Below, one piece after another: positions 49,616 through 63,575 of a stretch of DNA of 64,000 nucleotides (the stretch's first letter is position 1; each line of letters starts with the position of its first letter). Source of the DNA: Drosophila persimilis (Eukaryota > Arthropoda > Insecta > Diptera > Drosophilidae). Under the pieces are notes generated by a model. That model did not search any database, was not told the DNA's origin, and was given only the letters and a program-made list of their open reading frames with translations. The position numbers were made by a program, and so were the translations under genes. The DNA lies in the NCBI RefSeq assembly GCF_003286085.1, contig NW_020825288.1:20274001-20338000 (forward strand). Reading direction: 5' to 3'.

Positions 49616-50270
49616 TGACCGGCAGAAAGCTCGGAAATACCCAGAGATCGGATCAGATCGGATCGGCTTGCAACGGCGGCCAGGTGATAATCACACTTAA
49701 ATTAATTGCCACTTGTCATCTTAGCGTTTAAATTATTTTTATCTAACGAAACACACCCAAATGGAAAACAATAAATTCTCGCTATAACACATTCATTTCT
49801 CCACGAGTGTATATCAACTAATTTAAGTAATTTCCATAGAAACCATTGTTTTCCCTCTCTTCCGTCTCCCTTTTCGTATGTGCAATCTCGGAAGATACTT
49901 AAAAATATATGCAATATACATATATATGAAAATAACACTTGGAAATTAGTTTTGCGATAGGAAACAGCAGCAGCAAAGCAAAGGCAAACAGCACTAAAAT
50001 TAATATAACAAAACAAAAAGCAACACCAAGCCAAGAGAGCTCTATTAGTTGTAGCCACAGTTTTTTATTAGCGTTATTTTTTATGGCATGCGCTTGAACA
50101 TTTTTACGACTATTTCTGTATCTTGTATCTGTATCTTGACATATACCCGTACATGTGTGCATTAACTTCGTGCGTAATTCGTAGACGATTTAGGTTAATT
50201 ATTTTATTTATTAAACGTTTTATTTATAGACATATTTATTACTATTATGCTTTGCTTTATTTAATAAACA
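49616..50270 (+). other. dysf: Probable dysf 3' UTR and cleavage region
   Basis: AT-rich DNA after the stop, with AATAAA at 49770-49775 and again at 50263-50268. The first would give a 3' UTR of about 170-190 nt and the second about 670 nt. Minus frames across 49702-50162 are low-complexity and unsupported. Confidence 0.5.
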
Positions 50271-51636
50271 AACATTTAAAGTATGTATTTTCGTTTAAAA
50301 ATTCCAAGAACTTGAACCGACATTTTTATTTGAGTGGAACTGGGATGGAACAATGGATTGAAAATAAAATGATATTAACTGGAGTCAACTCAATAAATAT
50401 TTGGAGCTTAAAAAATTTAATTCGATCCGCCTGAATAAGGCTAAAATAAATAATAAGTAAATTCATTGGGAAAGCTTCTCTGTAAGTGCAAGAAAATATT
50501 GTACAACTGTACTGGTTTTGAAATTTAAATTGAGCTTCGAACTCTATAAACCAGTCTATCCTTTCCATTAAAAACCCACTAATGATCATCATTTGACCCA
50601 AATCACCCCACATATCATAAAAAAGCCCAAAATCTAAGGGAATTTGCCTTCTAATCTGATCATATGACGACAAAATCGATTTCCATAATAGCAAACAAAG
50701 CGCTATGGGAAAATGTCATGATTTTCTTAAGTCTTCCATTTAATGCCTTGCACTCTGAACCAGCAACCGAATTCGCTTTCGCCCAAAACGAAAAAAAAAT
50801 AAAAAATCGGAGGGAAAACAAAACGAAAATTCAAGCCCCGAAAGCCACTCCCCATACCCAATGCGCCAAGTTTGGGTAACATTCATAGACATTTTCAGTT
50901 TCAAACTACTCGTACTCGTACTCGTACTCGGACTTGGGGCACCACTTCATGGTGACGACGACGCCGAAGAGACCCCGGCGACGACGCAGAACAGACGCCA
51001 GACAGTTGGATTTCACACACAGGCCCACTCGAGCCCGACGATGAGGAGGCAGGCAGCAGGCAGGCAGGCAGACTCCTTTTTTCGGCTGCTGCTGCTGCGG
51101 TTGCGGCTGCGGCTGCTGTTGCAGAGATCTTTTGGTGATATCCAACAAATATTGTAAGTAGAATGGCCAACAAAATAACAGACAAACAAAAAAAAACAAA
51201 GCAAACAAAAAGCAGAGAAAAGGCAGAGAAGAGACAAAAAACCAAAAAACCAAAAAAAACTAAACGGAATGGAACGGAACGGAACGCTGACGATGTAGAC
51301 GCCGCAGCTGGCGCGATTGAATGACTCCTCGTCGTCGTCCGTTGTCGGTTGTCTGAGATACTGACTGGCTATGTGACTGAGAGATGGAGACTGGAGACGA
51401 AGCTGGAGATGGAGACCTGGGACTGGACGACGACGACACACTTACAGGCGACGACGTCGTCCAACCAACAGCAGCATTCTCAGAAATATTGGTGTAGGTC
51501 ACAGTCAGAGATAACATGCTGCGGACGGACTGTGTGTGCGGCTCGGCTCGGCTCGGATCGGCTCTCAGTCCTGGCCCGGCCCGGCCCGGCCTGGCCTCAT
51601 TGTATGCAAATGTGCCACGATCAACGCGAGCCGTAT

Positions 51637-51672
<36 letters not shown>
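51637..51672. repeat. (AGCC)9 tetranucleotide microsatellite
   Basis: Perfect tandem run of AGCC. It creates a false SQPASQPA-type reading in an overlapping frame. Confidence 0.95.
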
Positions 51673-51673
<1 letters not shown>

Positions 51674-53051
51674 CCACCCGCCCAGTCCGATCCAAGACCC
51701 CAGCTCCTCCGACCAACCCCCCGGCTCACATCTGCTCCATCTCCTTGCTCCTGACGCTACTGCTCTTCATGGGTGCCAGAATCGTTTTGTGTGCAAGTTA
51801 CTCGCATTCGCGTTTTCTGTATTTCTGTGTTTTTTTTCGCCTGTTTTTTATTTCGCTTTTTCCTTATTTTTTTTTTTGTTATTTTGAGTTGTGCGATTTT
51901 TGGCATTTTTGCATTTCCTTTGTCCTAGCCAGAGATGCTTATGTAAGCGACAACGAAGACGGCGACGATTCCTGGCTACGGGCCAGGAGCAGCACGAGGA
52001 TTGTTACATATTTCCCCTCAGCTTTTAATATTAGCCAAAAGACCAGAATCACATAAAAACAGAGCTGATGGCGGATTCAAGTCTATCGAAGATTGTATTC
52101 CCTGCATGGAATAGAGAGAGAAGAATGGAAAGAAGATCTGTTAGTGGTTGCTTATAAATATATTAAAATGCTGAGGAATATTTTATATTTATTTTATTTA
52201 ATGTAATTTAATGTAAAATAGATGTTTAAATAAATTATTATATATTTTATCTCACTGAAATTTGTATAAAAAATTATCTCTTTTCCTGTAGCAAAAAATG
52301 AATATTAAATGAAAGCACAATCGTTTGCATCTTCTTGATTTCTTCCCCTCAAAACGGAATCTCTGGCATTACAATGTTAAACCTCCTCCCATCTTGGAAG
52401 TGTATTTCAAAAGGTAAACAACGTTAAGAAATTTATAAATAAACGTCGACGACAATGGGAACGCTGCACACAAAACCGAAACAAAACATTTCAACAGGAA
52501 CAACATGTAATTTTTGTACTCCTGCCCTGTGCCTCTGGTGCCTGCCCCCTGCCCCCTGCCTGATTCCTGCCTCCCACAATACCGACCATATGCAATGCCT
52601 TGGCCGGGGTCACGACACTTTTTGTGGCAACAGAGGCAGCAGGAGCAGCAGCAGCAGCAGCAGCGGCAGTGGCAGAGAGCAGACTGAGTCAAATAGTGGG
52701 AGAAGTATGGCAAAAAGTCCCTCCCGAGAGCCTAAGGCTGGCCTCGGCCTCGATCCCGTCTCGTGCCCCGATCTCGCTCGGTGCCTTATTGTTTGGCCCA
52801 AACGGCTCTGGCCCGGCTGGAGCTTGGACATTTTACAGACCCCAGCCTGGACCTGGGACCTGGGACTGGAACTGAACCCGAACCCGAACCCGAGCTATGG
52901 CGACTGCCTGGCGTCAAGAGAATGCGTTGGGCTTGTTGCCTTTTGGCTTTGATTTCGCATTGTGGAACTTTTTCCTAGGAAAAAATGTTACATGAAATTA
53001 ATAAATAGGCAAATAAATGTTAAACAGCTGCTGTTTTGTATGTGTTCTGGC

Positions 53052-53117
53052 CGTTGTTGTTGTTTTTGTTGTTGGTGTTGTTGTTGCTGTTGTTGTTGTT
53101 ATTGTTGTTGCCGTTGC
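53052..53117. repeat. (GTT)n/(GTTGCT)n tract
   Basis: Imperfect GTT-rich tandem DNA. Opposite-strand Asn/Thr-rich frames come from it. Confidence 0.85.
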
Positions 53118-53472
53118 ACGCTGCACGGTAGCCATTGTGCTGCACACAGGGTGGTGGTGATGCTTGTGGTGCTGCTGCCTCGCCTGCTGGTGGTGATGAT
53201 GTAGCAAAAAGACATTTGCATAACACCACGGAGATCAGCACAGCACTGCACACAGAAAACCCCCAACAAGGATTCTCTGCTGCACTCTCCCCCTATCAGT
53301 GTTTCCCAGGCCTTAACCATTTACTTCCTGCAACAGAACCAACCACCTACTAAGCAAGGCCTCGGGGGCGGTGCAGCCAAATGTCGGATTGTCTTCGCCT
53401 TGCCACTGCATGCCAAATCATTTTTATGCAGTTCACAGCAATTGCTATCGGAACTAATGCCCGGCATACGGC

Positions 53473-53480
53473 TATAAAAA
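53473..53480 (+). promoter_or_regulatory. TATA-box-like site TATAAAAA
   Basis: TATAAAAA in a GC-flanked context (GGC before, C after). No clear initiator or convincing ORF lies within 200 bp downstream; the first ATG after it (53590) opens only seven codons. It could start a non-coding RNA or be chance. Confidence 0.15.
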
Positions 53481-54292
53481 CAAAGCCTCTTTCGAGCCAA
53501 ATATATTCCGCTCCGCCCTCACCAAGAGCTACATACGAATATCATAACTAAAGACAACAAACCAGGCAACGAGAGAGCTGACCATTAAGATGCCCTACAC
53601 AGGAAAGGAGTAGGCATGTGGGTGCAATGAAGTACTTAAACATAAGGCAAGGAAAAGATTTAGTAATCAAGTTTAAGTAGAAAAATATATTTTAGGTGTT
53701 GATCCTTAAGATGTTGGTTCAATAATACTTTATGCTTCAGTTGCTTGGGTTCCCGACAGTCTTAAAATTCAAAATCCTTGGTTAAAGTGTAAAACAACTT
53801 CGAATTAATATCCCCAGCATGGATGGACACACACTTTCCATCGTTTGAATTTCAAATGCGACCAGTTAGGAGGCGGCTTTTGGTGCTATATTAATATGTA
53901 AGTCGATCCGGAGAGCATCTAACTCTGCAAAAACACAACAAACATAATAATTCGTCTATAATTTATACACATTTGTGGGTAAAATGTGTACAAGCATAAT
54001 TTACACATAAACAAGGCAGAAAGCCAGCCAAACATCGTCTCAGGGGGAGCCAGGGAACACAAGTCTTAGAGAAAACAGAAGAAGGAGCAACAAACCGCAT
54101 TTTCAGCTGAAGATGAGCCCCGGCCCCTGTCCGGGGACCAGGTGACTGAGAAATTGATCAACGCTGTGGCGGGACATAAACTAAAAGCTTATTTAACATT
54201 AATTTCGCCACGAAAATCACAGAGCAATTTTAAACATCAGTTACATCCAGCGGGGATCGAAGGGGGATCGACCCGGAGTCCATATGCGAAAC

Positions 54293-54325
54293 TCTCTCTC
54301 TCTCTTTCTCTCTCTTTCGCTCTTT
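54293..54325. repeat. CTCTC/CTTTC pyrimidine tract
   Basis: Nearly pure pyrimidine run of CT units with TTC interruptions, possibly bound by GAGA factor. Confidence 0.85.
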
Positions 54326-56618
54326 CTTCTCTGCCCCACACCTGTCTGGTTGAGTCCCGTGTAATCTAAGCTGCCATTAAACAAAATACAAGAAAAAACT
54401 TACGAAAACATATGCTACATATTACCGCTGACGGGGGAGGGAGAGAGGTGTGCTATGGCTGTGTGGCTCAGGGCTGAGGCGGGGTAGAGGTAGGTGGCAG
54501 TCGCATCGCCCAGTGACGGAAGTAAAGAAGCAAGCCGCACCATGGAACGGAAGGCAATTCTATTTGAAATAAAATCTGTAGGGAATTTATCCCGAGTTTT
54601 TGATTCTTAAAAGATTTTTAATAGGGTGTGCACCTAATTTAAACAGATTACAGACATTTGTATAAAGGGAACCATTACTACTTGAAAAGCATCCCTGGCG
54701 ATAAGGTTATTCGGCTGAAAATTAATTGTATTATGCTATATTTTATGTATAAAAATGTATCTTAATAATTTCTTCTATATCTTAGGCCCAGCTAGTCAGT
54801 CATTCATTCGTTCTATCGGACAAAGAAATTAATATAAATGTTTAAGAACAAATTTTGCAAAATTTCTCCCATTGTACAACGACCTGCCGGGCTGGTTGTT
54901 GCTCGGCTGTTTGGCAGACAGGCCGCCAGGCTTTAGTGGGAGAGCTGCACAGACGAAAAAAAGCCTCTCCACGCTGGGCAATTGCACCTGCCTTGGCCTG
55001 ATCTGCTCTACTCTGGCCCGCTCTGTTTTGGGCTTGCTCCAGAGTGCTCTGTGGGATCGCGCGCTCCACTGCAGGCGCACTCGCACTGGCAGTCGCAGTC
55101 GCAGGCGCAGGCGAGCGTACCCCAGCAAGCGAGCTACAAAGATTTAGAGCGACATTAGAGCAGTCAATCCATCATGACTGAACATTACCATAAATTACAC
55201 AGAAATAATTGATTATTACGAGAAGACGGAGCTCGAGCAGAGAGCGGCCAAAAGATGCAGACGGAGACCAACTTTTGCACATGCAATGGGGGCTCCCACT
55301 GACGTCTCTCTATGTGTGCCCTACATGTATGTGTGGAGCTCTGTGTCCGTGTTAGCCATTACAGTGGGCCAGACCGTTGGCTGTCTGTACTTTACGCAGC
55401 TTGGCAAGCGAACCGATTTAGTTTAAATTACGCTGGGAAGATGCGCAACGACCTGGTCAACAAAAGTTCCTCCGCAGTCAAGTCCTCCTCTCAGTGGCAA
55501 ATTAGCGGACTCTGGACAAGGCTCAGGTTCAGGCTCATTCCTCTGTCTGGGACTCTGACTATGCAGTCCACTAAGCACTTTGAACTGAAGCTGAAATTAT
55601 AGCCAACTAGAGCTACGTTCTTGGGCCTGAGTAATTGCGGAATGAAACTGCTCTGGACGCCGAAATTTAATCAATGTAGGCAAACAAATATTTGCCAATA
55701 CCTCAACTCGGGTGATCAGTCAGTCGAGATATGAGGGAAATGTTTGCTTTCCATTCTTCCGCAGTTCGCTCGGTGGATTTCGTTCCTTTTTCGGCGGACC
55801 AGACAAATTGCCAGCGATTTGCGTGATGTTTAAATGAAGTTTAAGCCGACTTTGAGAGAACTTGGGGACTAACTTGGTTGGATTGCTGGCGATAAGTAAT
55901 TAAACCAGTTTAGAAACCACTCAAACCAATTTAAGGAATTGAATTCGAAAAGTTAGAGTTAAAATATGAGAAGTAGTTTAAGTAATTGTATGCTTATTAT
56001 GTTTAAATATTTTATAGCCCGGCATAAATACCTTGTTGCTCTAGCAATAACTTTAAATTGTAATGTAAGATTCAGACTCAGATTCAGGCTAAAATTCTGT
56101 AAAAAATTTAATACTTTTAGATCTATCAGGCACTTAGGACGACAGTCAAAGATAGTTATGGAATAGGTTCCCATACACCCGATCTATGATCAAACCCATC
56201 TATCAGCAATAAATATCTTTATATTTTGCGATGAACGTCACCTACCATCTTTTTTATATTAAATGAAATGCCAATAATTATTGGAGGATCAAATATAATT
56301 TAAAATAAATAAGAATCCTTCGATGAATCAGTAGATGAATATTAATTTCCTTCCAAAAAGGTCAATAATGAAAATTAGCTTTCAAATAATTAATCCGTTT
56401 GTTATCCATTAAACTATCCACCCTCCACTCAATTCAAAGACCATTTCCAAACAATAGTTTTAATTGGTTTTGCCCACTGAATGACACAGGAAATTTTCCT
56501 TTCAACCGCTTTCCCTCACCACAAACTCAAATTCAAGGTTATTTCCCACACGAACCAAGTGAAATTTTCCAATCGATATTGAACCGATAGAGGCAAAGCT
56601 TTTTGTGTTGTGCCGCCG

Positions 56619-56626
56619 TATAAATA
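56619..56626 (+). promoter_or_regulatory. TATA-box-like site TATAAATA
   Basis: TATAAATA follows GC-rich CCGCCG. About 30 bp downstream lies TTCACAG, which loosely resembles an initiator. No gene can be followed from it. Confidence 0.15.
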
Positions 56627-57445
56627 CTTGATCTATAATGAGCTTCACAGCCACTGGCAAAACAAACAAACTCTAGATATCTGCAAGCGAAATCGGAAAA
56701 GCCAAAGTGGAGGTAGAGTTAGGGACTGATGAATGAATGATTGCGAAATGGCGATAATGGGAATAAAATAAGGATATTCAGTCTGTCAGTCAGTTCGTCA
56801 AGTGGAGATCGCATTGACACTTGAAGTTTATTATCCAATGACATTTCAATTCTGATTGGAGTACTGCTGGGATTGGGATTGGGATGATTCCAGTTCCAGT
56901 TCGGTACGAAAACAAAAGCCAAAGTTTCGATGGGAATCTCCGATTCGGGCTGATGGCTGAAATTGATTGATCGTTGTATTTTTATTGAGTGATTGATATA
57001 AAATGATGCTAAAGGCAGAAAAGGCAGCCGACGGATGGTTAGGGTATCCCAAAACAATAGTTTCAATTACAAAAGGTCCAACTGGAGGAGCTCTGGATAT
57101 ATATGTACATATATTATAAGTCGAAGTTTCAAAGGCAAACGAATCTAGATGAGGCTGAGGCCGCCCAAAAAAATATTGTTTGGCAACAGAAAATCTAGAG
57201 TTTCCAAGGTGTTTGCACGCTCAGCTTTAGATTCAACCTCAACTTCAACTTTACCAGAGCTTAAGTTCAGCTTCAGCTTCGGCTTCAGCCTCTCCTTCAG
57301 CAAAAAAAGTTCGCCTGCCGTTTCTCGCTTTCTTATCAAGATGCTTTCAATGTTTCGTTTAGGATTTTCATTTGTAGCATTTAGCTGCTCTATAAAACCC
57401 CGGCGACTGCAACTGCAACAGCTCTTCTGGCAATGTCAGTGTGCT

Positions 57446-57449
57446 ATAC

Positions 57450-57480
<31 letters not shown>
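57446..57480. repeat. (TA)n microsatellite
   Basis: Alternating TA/CA run ending in a pure (TA)12-type stretch. Confidence 0.95.
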
Positions 57481-60400
57481 GTGGTAGTAATGTGTGCATG
57501 ATGGCAAGTACTATATTTGTGGCCTCTGCTGGCCCGTTCCGTTTTGGCCGACACTCGTAAATTACAATAAATTATGTTGAAACTGATTATTCCATACAAT
57601 TTATGGGGCCCTTTTAAGTGGGCGTGTGCACTTTTATTTTATTGTGAATGATGATGTAAATGATGTTGGCATCAGACCAACGAGAAGACCGATCTTGAGT
57701 CGCGTTTGGGCTGACTGGGGCTGCGGCTGGGGCTGTGTGAAGGTGGTGGTGCTGGTGCTACGTTGGAGTTGAGCCCGGGTCAAATTGTTTTTGGGGGCTG
57801 ATGGGTTAATGAGGTTCAAGTTCTTTTTTGAGCGACCAAGTGCACGTAATAGCTGCTTATTTTTTTGGGTAAATTTTTCCAATTTTTCGTATCATTTTCA
57901 CTAAGAAACCGAGATAAATTTTGCCCAGAAATTGTGGGAGTGTGTTTAACAACAACAAAGGCAGCATATCAACAGGCTCAAATCAGTGACTGAGCCAACA
58001 ACATTCGACTTATAAAACACACATCATCGCCATTCCCATCCCCTCCCTCATCATCATCATCATCGTCAGGAGCAGGAGCTGGAGAGCCGAAGCTATAGCT
58101 GGAGGATCAGCCTTTGGGAATAGCCTTGGCTGCGGCGTAGCAAAAAATTTAATTAAGAAAATCAAGTCAAAAAAAAAACTGCTGCGTTGCGACAACAACC
58201 GCGAAGACGCGCTCCAGCTTTCATATCTGATTGAAAAGCCAGAGCCAAGCCGAGAGTCGTCGAGCCGCACTCAGGAGAGGCCCAAAGAGGCAGAGCCAAA
58301 GGCTGGAGGCAGAGGCAGGGGCAGGGGCAGGGGGGAGAACAAGAAAACTGAACCGAAAACGAGTGCAGCGCAAAAATTTGATGCGATTTGGATCAGAGCG
58401 ACACAATGAGGAGGCCAATGAGGCAGGGACCACCAAGAGGCAGGAGACAGGGCCACGTACCTTTTTCCCTGTTGTTGTTCGCTCTGGTTTTGTCAACGAA
58501 CGGATTTCAATGATTATTCATTGGGCATGGCAATCACACACAGACACACACATACACACACTTGTCTGGGCCAAAACAATTTCAGCAATTAGAATATCAA
58601 GCTATGCAGATCTCTTTCGAGATGCCAGCAATTGACATTGGCTCAGGAGATCAGCGCAAAATGCTCGCACACCCTGCACACGAACCCAGGGCCAAGATCT
58701 GTGTGGCGCTTTAATGACATTTCTGGGGAACAACAACCACAACCACGGGAACAGGGCTCCCCAGCCTGAGTCTGTGCCCAATGCCAGTGCCGGTGCCGGT
58801 GGTTCTACCTCTGTGTGTGTGGCAGGAGCTGGCCGAAACGAAAGACTTAGGACACAAACTTGCAAATTAAAGAACATTAATTTTCGCCCAACTTGGAAAG
58901 ACCTAAGCCCAAAACCCAAACCAGAGAGCAGAATATACCCAGTCTGAACTCCCGGCTGCAGCTCCTCCTGCTGATTGATTACACCAGCCGGCAGAGTACA
59001 CAACGGAGTCTGCCTCTTTGGCCTGGGAAAAAATCATAATAATAATGATACATAATAAAAATGGAAAACTTCTAGACGCCATATAAATCAGAGCAAATAT
59101 GAATTGCTGTTTGTGTCCGACTCTACTGACTGTTTATTTGTTTGTTAGCTCGCGTTTTTGTTCTCCTTTCCTTTCCTTTCCTGCTGCTCTTGCCGGTGTT
59201 GTACTTGGGGTCTTTTGTCAATTGCCATGGCACAGTGGATGGGTACAAAGGGTATCTTGCCAAAAGAAATACTACATATATTTAACCAATTATATTTAGA
59301 AGGAAACGATAAGTTCTCCAGAAAGTTCCATAGAGTTTTCCCATAGACTCTTGTGCATTCTGCACAAGTTGTAGGCTTTACAGATATTTATTTAGCACCT
59401 CTGAATTTATAAGAATCCACTAATTATGTACAGATACCTATTGCCCAGTTTCACACATCATTTTAGTACTTTTTTAAGAATATTAACCTCCAGATTTATT
59501 TCAGACTAATAGCTTTGGACACACACAAATTATGCTTAACTTTATTGAGTGGCTTTCTCCCTTATGCGACCCACTGTATTCAATTGAACAGACTACATTC
59601 GGCATTGTTCCGCAGCTCTACTCTTGTAAGTCTGTCTGGGCTCCTTGCCGAGCTTTTGTGATCGCTGCAGTTGCAGTTGCAACTCTCCTCATATTGCACA
59701 CGAAGCAGCACACACAGAGAGACACAGACCACAGGCCAGACAGAGCCAGTTGTCGCCGTTTTGGCCCATTGTCTGTGTGGGAAAAAGCGCGAGACCGGCT
59801 TAAATGCATACAATGTTTGTATGGCTAACCGATAGTTTTCAATGCCAAATGGTTTATGCATTCGAATGCTCATGGCAATCATAAACGGAAAATGCTCATT
59901 CGCTGGACAATGCTTAAACGCCGCATAAATTCGCTTTAAGCAACGTCATTTTGGTATCGATAAGCATATGCGGATAGTTTAACCCACATCTGGGGAATCG
60001 ACTCAACGACATCTCAACGACGACTACTTCGCTCCTTGGGGCTCCCTGGGCTCTGGCTATGGCTCTGCTTCTCTGGTGCCAATCATTATATTTTAACAGC
60101 TTGTTTGCTCGCTTGTTTTACAAATTGAAATCGCCAAGGAAAATGTTACAATAAATTTAAATAAACACAGGCATTTTGCCGACAACCAGCGATCGAAAGG
60201 GGGAATACTTGGTGCCGTTTGTAGCGCTTTTCTTGTTTTCCTTTTTTTGTTGTTGTTGTTGTTTTTGTTGCTTTGCATCCTGAACCTAATCGCTGCGTTT
60301 AATTTACTTAAATTATACTAATGATCTTGAGCTGCCCCGGGTCCCAGAGCAGAGAGCCTCAGCATCTTGTGCCAGCCAGGCCAAGTCATTTGTTTTGGCT

Positions 60401-62898
60401 CGTTTATGGGGGAAGGCGGCTCAATTGATTTGGCCAAAGCAGCCGCCAAAGAGAGCCGCCAAAACCAAGACCAAGACGACTGCAGCCAGAGACGAGGTCC
60501 AAGTGGTCGGTTCGGATCGGATCCGATCCGGGGTCTAGTGCGAATCCGAGTGTTGCGAGTGTCGCTAGATATGGCCTGACATTTAGATGAAGTGTCTGTG
60601 AATCTGAGCCGGGTCTGCGCAGCTCCGTCGATTTCCAGCTGCGTTTTGCCTGCCGCCTGCCTGCCTGCCTGTTAGCTCTCTGGGCTCTGCTCTTTGGGCC
60701 ATCTAAATGTCGTCGTGTAATTCCATTCATAAACAAAACTTTAATTTTATTGCACATTCGAGTTGACACAGTCAAGAGTTTTCTGTGGGACTGTGAAGGC
60801 GTTGGCTGGGCTCGGTATGCAGTTGCAGATGCAGATTCTGCATCACAAACGATTATCATAGACCTCGAAATGGCTCAATTAGTTCTCATAGAGTTCTCCT
60901 CTGCTCCTCCTGGCAGGCGGCTTCTCTCTGCGAAAGTTTTTATTGATTGGAACGGCATACCTGTTGAGTTAATGCCTGAATATTTTCCAGTTGTAAGAGA
61001 GAAACTTTTTGTACAAAAGTAGCTTGCCCCCACTCACTTTCAGCATTCATTTTGGCCAATAAACTCCCCAATTGCAGCTTTGGCCAAGTATGCCACACCG
61101 GGGCATGCCATTGACACCCATGCGATTGTTGTTAATTAATTAAAAATAAAAATAAATAAATACTCATAGACGATTCCGTTGACAAGATAAAATGGCCAAA
61201 GCCACACAGGCTCACACACACAGACGAACAAATAAAACAAAAACCAAAGATACAGATACTCAACCAACACATGCAAACACGACTCCAGCCCCGAGTGTAA
61301 TAAATTGTGACAAAAAAAATAAAGTAACAGCCACAAAATCTATATACTGGCTGAGGCGTCAAGGTGCGACATTGACCCTGCTGCAAGTAGCTGCTGCCTC
61401 GTGTCTGTGTGTGGCACACAAATCTAAAGCAAACTGGGAGTAGCACAGTATATAGTACGTTATCGTTGCAAGCACAATAAAACATTGCATTTAAGAGTGC
61501 ACAAATGGTCGGCGGAGTTGGTGTTTTCGGTTTTCCATACCACCGCTTATAATTACACTGTGCTACAAAGGCAAGCAACGGAAGGTTCAGATTCAACGTA
61601 AAACCAAATACAAACTAAAAACCAAAAAGGGAACCATGACAGAATACTCCTACAGAAGATCTATGATATTAGAGGCCGGTCATAAGCTAAGAACAATTTA
61701 CTGATGTTTTAAGAGCTTTTCCAAAGCGGTTTTAAAAGAAAAAAAATATTATCTTCTAAAATAAAAAAATGGTATAATATTAATTTATTGTTAAAAGCGT
61801 TATTTTATTAACAAAATTGTTATATGTCTGAAAAGTAATTGCTATCTGGCCCTGTACTAAAGGTGTCTACTTTTATTTACATTATTCTTTAAAGTTGTTT
61901 TTTTTTTATACCATAAGAGAACTTTTTTGTATCAATCGATCGTTCATATATGATACAGGATTAATATTAACTATTGCAACATAAGATCTGTTGGATCATA
62001 TATTTTCTAAGTTATATTCTAAAGAGACTTTCAGTATCGAATTTTAGTTATTTTAATAATATTCGAAGTTTTCTCTTCCATAGATTAGATTCCCTTACAG
62101 ATCCAAATACTAAACATATATCAGATTCAAAATGTGCAAATTATCACCCAGATAGCTGTAAAATTTCATAAAAATAAACTGAAAGATGGACATGGCTATA
62201 ACTACATATTTCGAAATCTATAGATGCTGATCTTAAATATATGACTATTGACTTTAGACTTTAGAGGGCTGTAAATTTATAAAAATACCATCACTTGCAG
62301 CTAAACTTACTATGTTTAAAAAAACCTAAAATTTTACTGAACCTAAATTGAAAACACCCGAAATTTTGTTGATCAGTGCTCGTATCAGGCGGCAGTCAGG
62401 GCCCGACTTAACCTTGCCAAAGCAGTTATTCTTGCTCCGTTGTTCTGCTGCTGCTGCTGTTGTTGCAGCTGCAGGCAATGCCACTTTGCAACAGCAGTAA
62501 CAGCCGCAACAACAACAGCAACAATATGGAACACAGCTGTGCCACAGAAAAAAAAAATATAAAAGAATAAAATGATAGCCAAGTTCTGGGTACTTGGGGG
62601 AAAAAAAAAATGTAGAAACAATTATTGCCATTAGCAAATTGGAAATATTTTGCTGTGCTGTTGGGCTACGATTTGTACAATTTTCTCACGGCACTGGGTT
62701 GCTGTGCTGTGGAGGAAAAGAAAAGCCTTTCACAAAAAGGCTCTTCTCATCCGAGACTTTCCACCAATTGGTTTGTCAATAAGCCACAATTGAAATCAGT
62801 GATCATCTTCATAATTAGCCAGCAGCAGCCAGCTGAAGAGAGCCAGACAGCAAATGGTGTTAAGGAAAGAGAGGCATATAGATATAAAGATAGAGATG

Positions 62899-62920
62899 GA
62901 GAGAGAGAGAGAGAGAGAGA
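62899..62920. repeat. (GA)11 microsatellite
   Basis: Perfect dinucleotide run on plus, a potential GAGA-factor site. Confidence 0.95.
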
Positions 62921-63550
62921 CGCAGAGAAAGAGGGTCTAGGGTAAAAAAATGTAATTTGTTTTCACACAACATAATCAACATGATAACCCCGACCAAAAA
63001 CGTCTTTAGATTGAGTCTAATGATGATAAACGCTTTTACTGTGAGGTAACTACAGACTCCTGACACCGACGCAGAGACCCCAGAAACCCAGACAGATACA
63101 GATGGGTGTAGAGGGAGTCAGTCCAACTGTCTGACCGGCTGCCCGCCTGCCTGCCTGCTTGCCTTTCAGCCTTGCCTCTGCCTTGTGCCTGGTTGCTGCT
63201 TGGGCCAATAATAAGTCAACATTCCAAGGCGTGTTAAGAGATGCTCGATTAAATGCCTCAATTGTGGCTCATATTGAACACCAGCGGGCAGCGGGCAACG
63301 GACAGCGGGCACCCCGGTTGAACGTAGCCACATTCGACGATCCGCGGCCGAACATCGACACCACACACCACCTGTCCGCAAAAGGGTAGAAGAAGCAGCA
63401 GGCAGGCAGGCAGCCAAATAGCACGCCCCCACCAACGGTCAACTTTCAGTCGTTTTTCCCCTCTGTAGTTGCTGTTTGCTGTTTGCTGTTCCTTTTTCCA
63501 TTGCCTGATGCCTTGCCTGACTTTTAGCACTGTCGACGATCCAACAACAA

Positions 63551-63575
63551 CGACGGCGACGACGACGACGACGAC
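63551..63575. repeat. (GAC)n trinucleotide repeat
   Basis: Eight GAC units with one GGC interruption. Confidence 0.9.

Larger units (their letters stand above)
50271..56600. other. Gene-free DNA downstream of dysf, part 1
   Basis: No supported gene. It includes an (ACTCGT)4 tract at about 50908-50930, GCGGCTGCTG-type repeats near 51087-51120, (AGCC)9 at 51637-51672, (GTT)n at about 53052-53117, a CTCTC tract at 54293-54325, a TATA-box-like site at 53473 and AT-rich blocks near 52150-52300 and 55930-56400. The 235-codon frame at 51349-52056 and the frame at 50861-51157 run through these repeats and are not believed. Confidence 0.4.

Noticed and set aside
50861-51157. 98-codon plus frame with a signal-peptide-like start and a donor-like GTAAGT at its end
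   Set aside because: The hydrophobic stretch is encoded by an (ACTCGT)4 microsatellite and the rest by CTG/CGG repeats. No downstream exon could be matched.
51349-52056. 235-codon open frame on plus
   Set aside because: It runs through (AGCC)9 and T-rich DNA, giving SQPA repeats and Phe/Leu-rich junk. It has no splice support or conserved-looking domain.
54979-55001. AATTGCACCTG resembling the miR-92 family 5' end
   Set aside because: The match ends after the seed region and no hairpin partner was seen nearby.
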